NCBI GenBank assembly: GCA_028023455.1
Contig: JAQFVV010006271.1
Coordinates: 60,001 to 124,000, forward strand
Length of the DNA stretch: 64,000 bases
From: Epiperipatus broadwayi
Taxonomy: Eukaryota > Onychophora > Udeonychophora > Euonychophora > Peripatidae
Reading direction: 5' to 3'
This document shows positions 61,235 through 64,000 of this stretch, one piece after another. The translations under genes and the position numbers were made by a program. Position 1 is the first letter of the stretch. The number at the start of each line of letters is the position of its first letter. The notes beneath the pieces were generated by a model. It did no database searches and was not told the DNA's origin. It was given only the letters and a program-made list of their open reading frames with translations.

Positions 61235-61610
61235 GTTGGAGCCAAAAAAGCTTTCTTATGTATATTATGGGAAAACTAGGGCAAATATTAGAACCAAAAT
61301 GACTAAACACTCAGCTAGGATTAAATCTGAAGCAACTAATTCATCTATCTTTCTCAACAATGAGAACATGCCATAACTGCGATCCGAAGGCTATTAGAGT
61401 TGTATGTGAAGAGATAAATTCATAAAAATAAAAGGAGGTTCATTACACAAAATGAATATGTAATGAATCAAAAAATAATAGTATTCAAATCAGCAAAAAA
61501 TTAATATTCTCAGCAGATTGATCATGAATATGATGTGAAAACATCCGAAAATATACTGGATATCATAATACTATTAAAAAAATTATATTTAAACTCTGTA
61601 TGAGTATTCA
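61235..61610 (+). pseudogene. GIY-YIG endonuclease remnant, plus arm of second inverted pair
   Basis: It is the inverted homologue of 60765-61160. The plus strand from 61250 reads YVYYGKTRANIRTKMTKHS, then NSSIFLNNENMP and a frameshift, with CDPKAIRVVCEE after it. Homology continues past the coding part (shared words 'cagattgatcatgaatatga' and 'tttaaactct') to about 61610. The arms are separated by about 75-90 bases and their 5' ends face each other. Confidence 0.6.
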
Positions 61611-61850
61611 TTTATATAACTAGAATAAATTAAAATGTAATAAAAAAAGCAACAGATAATTAATATATATATATCCATTTAATAATTTAATGGTGATGTT
61701 TTGTAATAAACACATTTGTAAATTTTATATCTTCCAAGATGAAATTATTAACATTGCAAAAATTCTTATTATAAATTCCGTAAAATAATTATCAAATTTC
61801 GAGTAATTATTTTTCTAGTAATATTTTTATATAAAAATTTGAAACATTAT

Positions 61851-61933
61851 CTCTTTCTCTCTTTCTCTCTCTCTCTCTCTTTCTCTCTTTCTGTCTCTCT
61901 CTCTCTCTGTGTGTGTCTCTCTCTCTGTCCCTC

Positions 61934-61980
<47 letters not shown>

Positions 61981-61994
61981 CTCTGTATGTGTGT
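61851..61994. repeat. (CT)n microsatellite
   Basis: CT dinucleotides with CTTT and GT interruptions. The open frame over it (61909-62109) is an artefact. Confidence 0.95.
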
Positions 61995-64000
61995 GTTTAA
62001 AGAAAAAATACGACGTGATTTTTATTTAACCAATAAAATCTATTCATTAATGAGAATTCTAACCGATAGATCCATATTCAACAATAAAAAAGATAAAAGT
62101 CTTAACTAATTAATATTTTGTTTGATCTTGGAATCTTGTGCGATAGCTAAAAATCATTCCCATAATTTTGATAGGTCTGTAATTGGAGAAATTGAGAACT
62201 TTTTAAAAAGTTGCGTTTAACATTTTGAGTATAATAACACTCGTAAATTTATACTTAAAGTTTTTTTATTAAGATGTCTCAATAAAATAAAGACATTTTT
62301 TTCGCAAATAACCCCACATTTCCAATTAAATTTATATAAAATAGAGTTACTTTTAATAACTAGCAAGTATTCATAATTTTAACAATTATAATGGAAATTA
62401 AATAAGAATGTTTTAATCAAGGAGCATTGGGGCTTATGAAAAATGGGATGTTTAGCGTGACATCTTGTTATATTTATCTAGTCTTTAGTTGTCAAAATTT
62501 CTTTCAGTTAGATTTTTTTTTGGTAAATTTATAATTTAATGTAAGCATAATCAATGTAACTGACCATTATGGTATCCAAATGTTTTCAGCTGATCAGTAA
62601 AGATTTCAGATTGAACTGAATTGATTAGATAACTGTTTAAAAATCTGCTGATCATGAAAACACAAAAAAATAATATGAAGTCATCTGATGTTTAGTTTTT
62701 TTGGCTATCTTAAAATAGATCAATAATCAAATTGTTTATTGCTAGTAGTGAGCTCAGAAGAATTTTAAATACTGAAGTGGTACAGCAGGACTGTGATCAA
62801 TGAAATTGAGATATACTATCTCTGCTCCAAGCTATATAGGACATACTTAACATACAAGTTGAATAGGTATGGTGACAATATGTAAGCGTCCTAATTTCTG
62901 TGCCCATGTCAAACTTGTTAGACCCATAGTGTAACTATTGTAAAACAAACCAAGGTTATATGGTGTAATGAGCTCCTGGGTCTTGAGGGTGTCTCAATAA
63001 ATAATAACAAAATTGTTTTGTCTTGAGAGTTCTTAAAAGATTTAAGTATTCGAATTGGCAGTCGGTGATATGAATCTTGAATTTGGGATTTTACCACTTT
63101 ATAACTGCACCGAACCATGCACTGTAATGAATAAATACTCTATAATTTAACCGCTAAATATTGATAGCAATTAATTAATAACATTTATTCAGCATTATAT
63201 ATTGAGTAAACGCTTCTTTGACATGTTTGAGTTCAAAATCCTTTTTTCTGCATTAGAAGATTTAAATCATAATAATAGTGAGTTTATCTCCTTGGTTAAA
63301 CCTTTACGGATACTTTTATAAGGAGTGCTTTTTACAAATCAGCCATAAGCTTTAAAAGTAAATATTTTAGGTTAGTTCTATACACCAATAATAAGAGTAT
63401 GTTCTGTGCAGTTTACTGCAATGACGGAGTTGTTGACTGAAGAGTCAAAATTTTCTGAATCAAAATTTAATTTATTATTTCTGAAGCATGAATAGCACAC
63501 GTCCTCCCAAGCAACTAATAATTTGATTACATGTTGTCATTTGTCAGCTATTTTCATGGCATTAAGATGAAACTTTGAACTATTTTAATATAAATAAATC
63601 CATGAATGTTTTATTACTACAATAGGGCACTTAATACAGATAATCTAGTGATAAATTATAAAAGGTTGTTTACAAAACACTTTATAGCTTTTTAGGAGAA
63701 AACTCTAGAAGAGATCAAACTAATTATATATGAAACAAACCGTTTTCACATGGACAAAAAAGTTAACAGGTTGCATATTATCAATGAATCTCAACTTATA
63801 TGCTAGATGCCAGAGTAAATAAAGAAAATTAAACAAATACAGAGTTAATCCAGGAAATTATTACTTAGCCAATGGTGCATTAGTGGCACATAGTAAAAAT
63901 AAAGATTTATAAATAAAAACGTAAGAATTTTTTCATTGAAAGTCGTCACACCAACGAAGTTTTTGTTAGTAACATGATCGTAAAGCAAATATATAGTGGT
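61995..64000. other. AT-rich sequence without recognisable gene
   Basis: No coding frame or known repeat was recognised to the end of the window. Confidence 0.45.

Noticed and set aside
60800-61560. Hammerhead-like boxes downstream of the second GIY-YIG pair
   Set aside because: Both arms keep a GAAA, but the first box reads CTGACCA or TTGATCA, so the invariant G8 is C in both, and helix I cannot be drawn.
61909-62109. Ser/Leu-rich open frame
   Set aside because: It is produced by the CT microsatellite.

Overview
The window looks like AT-rich nuclear DNA from an invertebrate animal. The case for an animal nuclear genome is: long gene-free stretches, candidate exons with GT/AG splice sites, abundant (TA)n, (AAT)n and (CT)n microsatellites, and a metazoan-type repeat set (RTE LINEs, an L1/Tx1-like LINE, a Ty3/Gypsy LTR element, a ZBED5-like hAT transposase, and Penelope-like elements with GIY-YIG domains). 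I cannot name the species; a lophotrochozoan or cnidarian would fit. Almost everything recognisable is a mobile element. The only host-gene signals are two small plus-strand exon candidates (2861-3100 and 31827-31983), compatible in phase, which would imply a repeat-filled intron of about 28.7 kb.

Layout. 1-735: two tandem monomers, each with a hammerhead-ribozyme fold. 2861-3100: exon candidate. 4510-7850: head-to-head inverted pair of Penelope-like (PLE) 3' ends; a hammerhead lies just downstream of the GIY-YIG region, and the minus arm is split by a 1,867-bp TIR element (4848-6714) with an 8-bp target duplication. 7974-10376: RTE LINE with an open 800-codon frame. 11613-17582: degraded Gypsy element between two copies of the same flanking sequence, one of them looking like the empty allele. 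17990-18480: PLE reverse transcriptase remnant. 18590-25471: hAT remnant, possibly one element split by a second RTE copy (22793-24496) and a hammerhead tandem repeat (24598-25325). 31365-31575: inverted fragments of the same hammerhead family. 31827-31983: second exon candidate. 40253-40793: fold-back repeat. 41589-42530: minor tandem repeats. 47332-47901: hammerhead-bearing tandem repeat with the best-preserved ribozyme. 52545-58015: degraded L1/Tx1-like LINE with a G-poor plus strand. 58775-58872: retroposed tRNA-like fragment with a 19-bp target duplication. 60101-60140: another hammerhead-like motif. 60765-61610: second head-to-head inverted pair of GIY-YIG remnants.

How the parts relate. 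The notable thread is the association of PLE pieces (RT, GIY-YIG endonuclease) with several type I hammerhead ribozymes having very short helix III. Three loci hold tandem monomers of about 400-460 bp with one hammerhead each. This is the architecture expected of non-autonomous hammerhead retroelements (animal retrozymes) thought to depend on PLE machinery. The ribozyme folds are read by eye from core motifs and pairing; activity is inferred, not shown.
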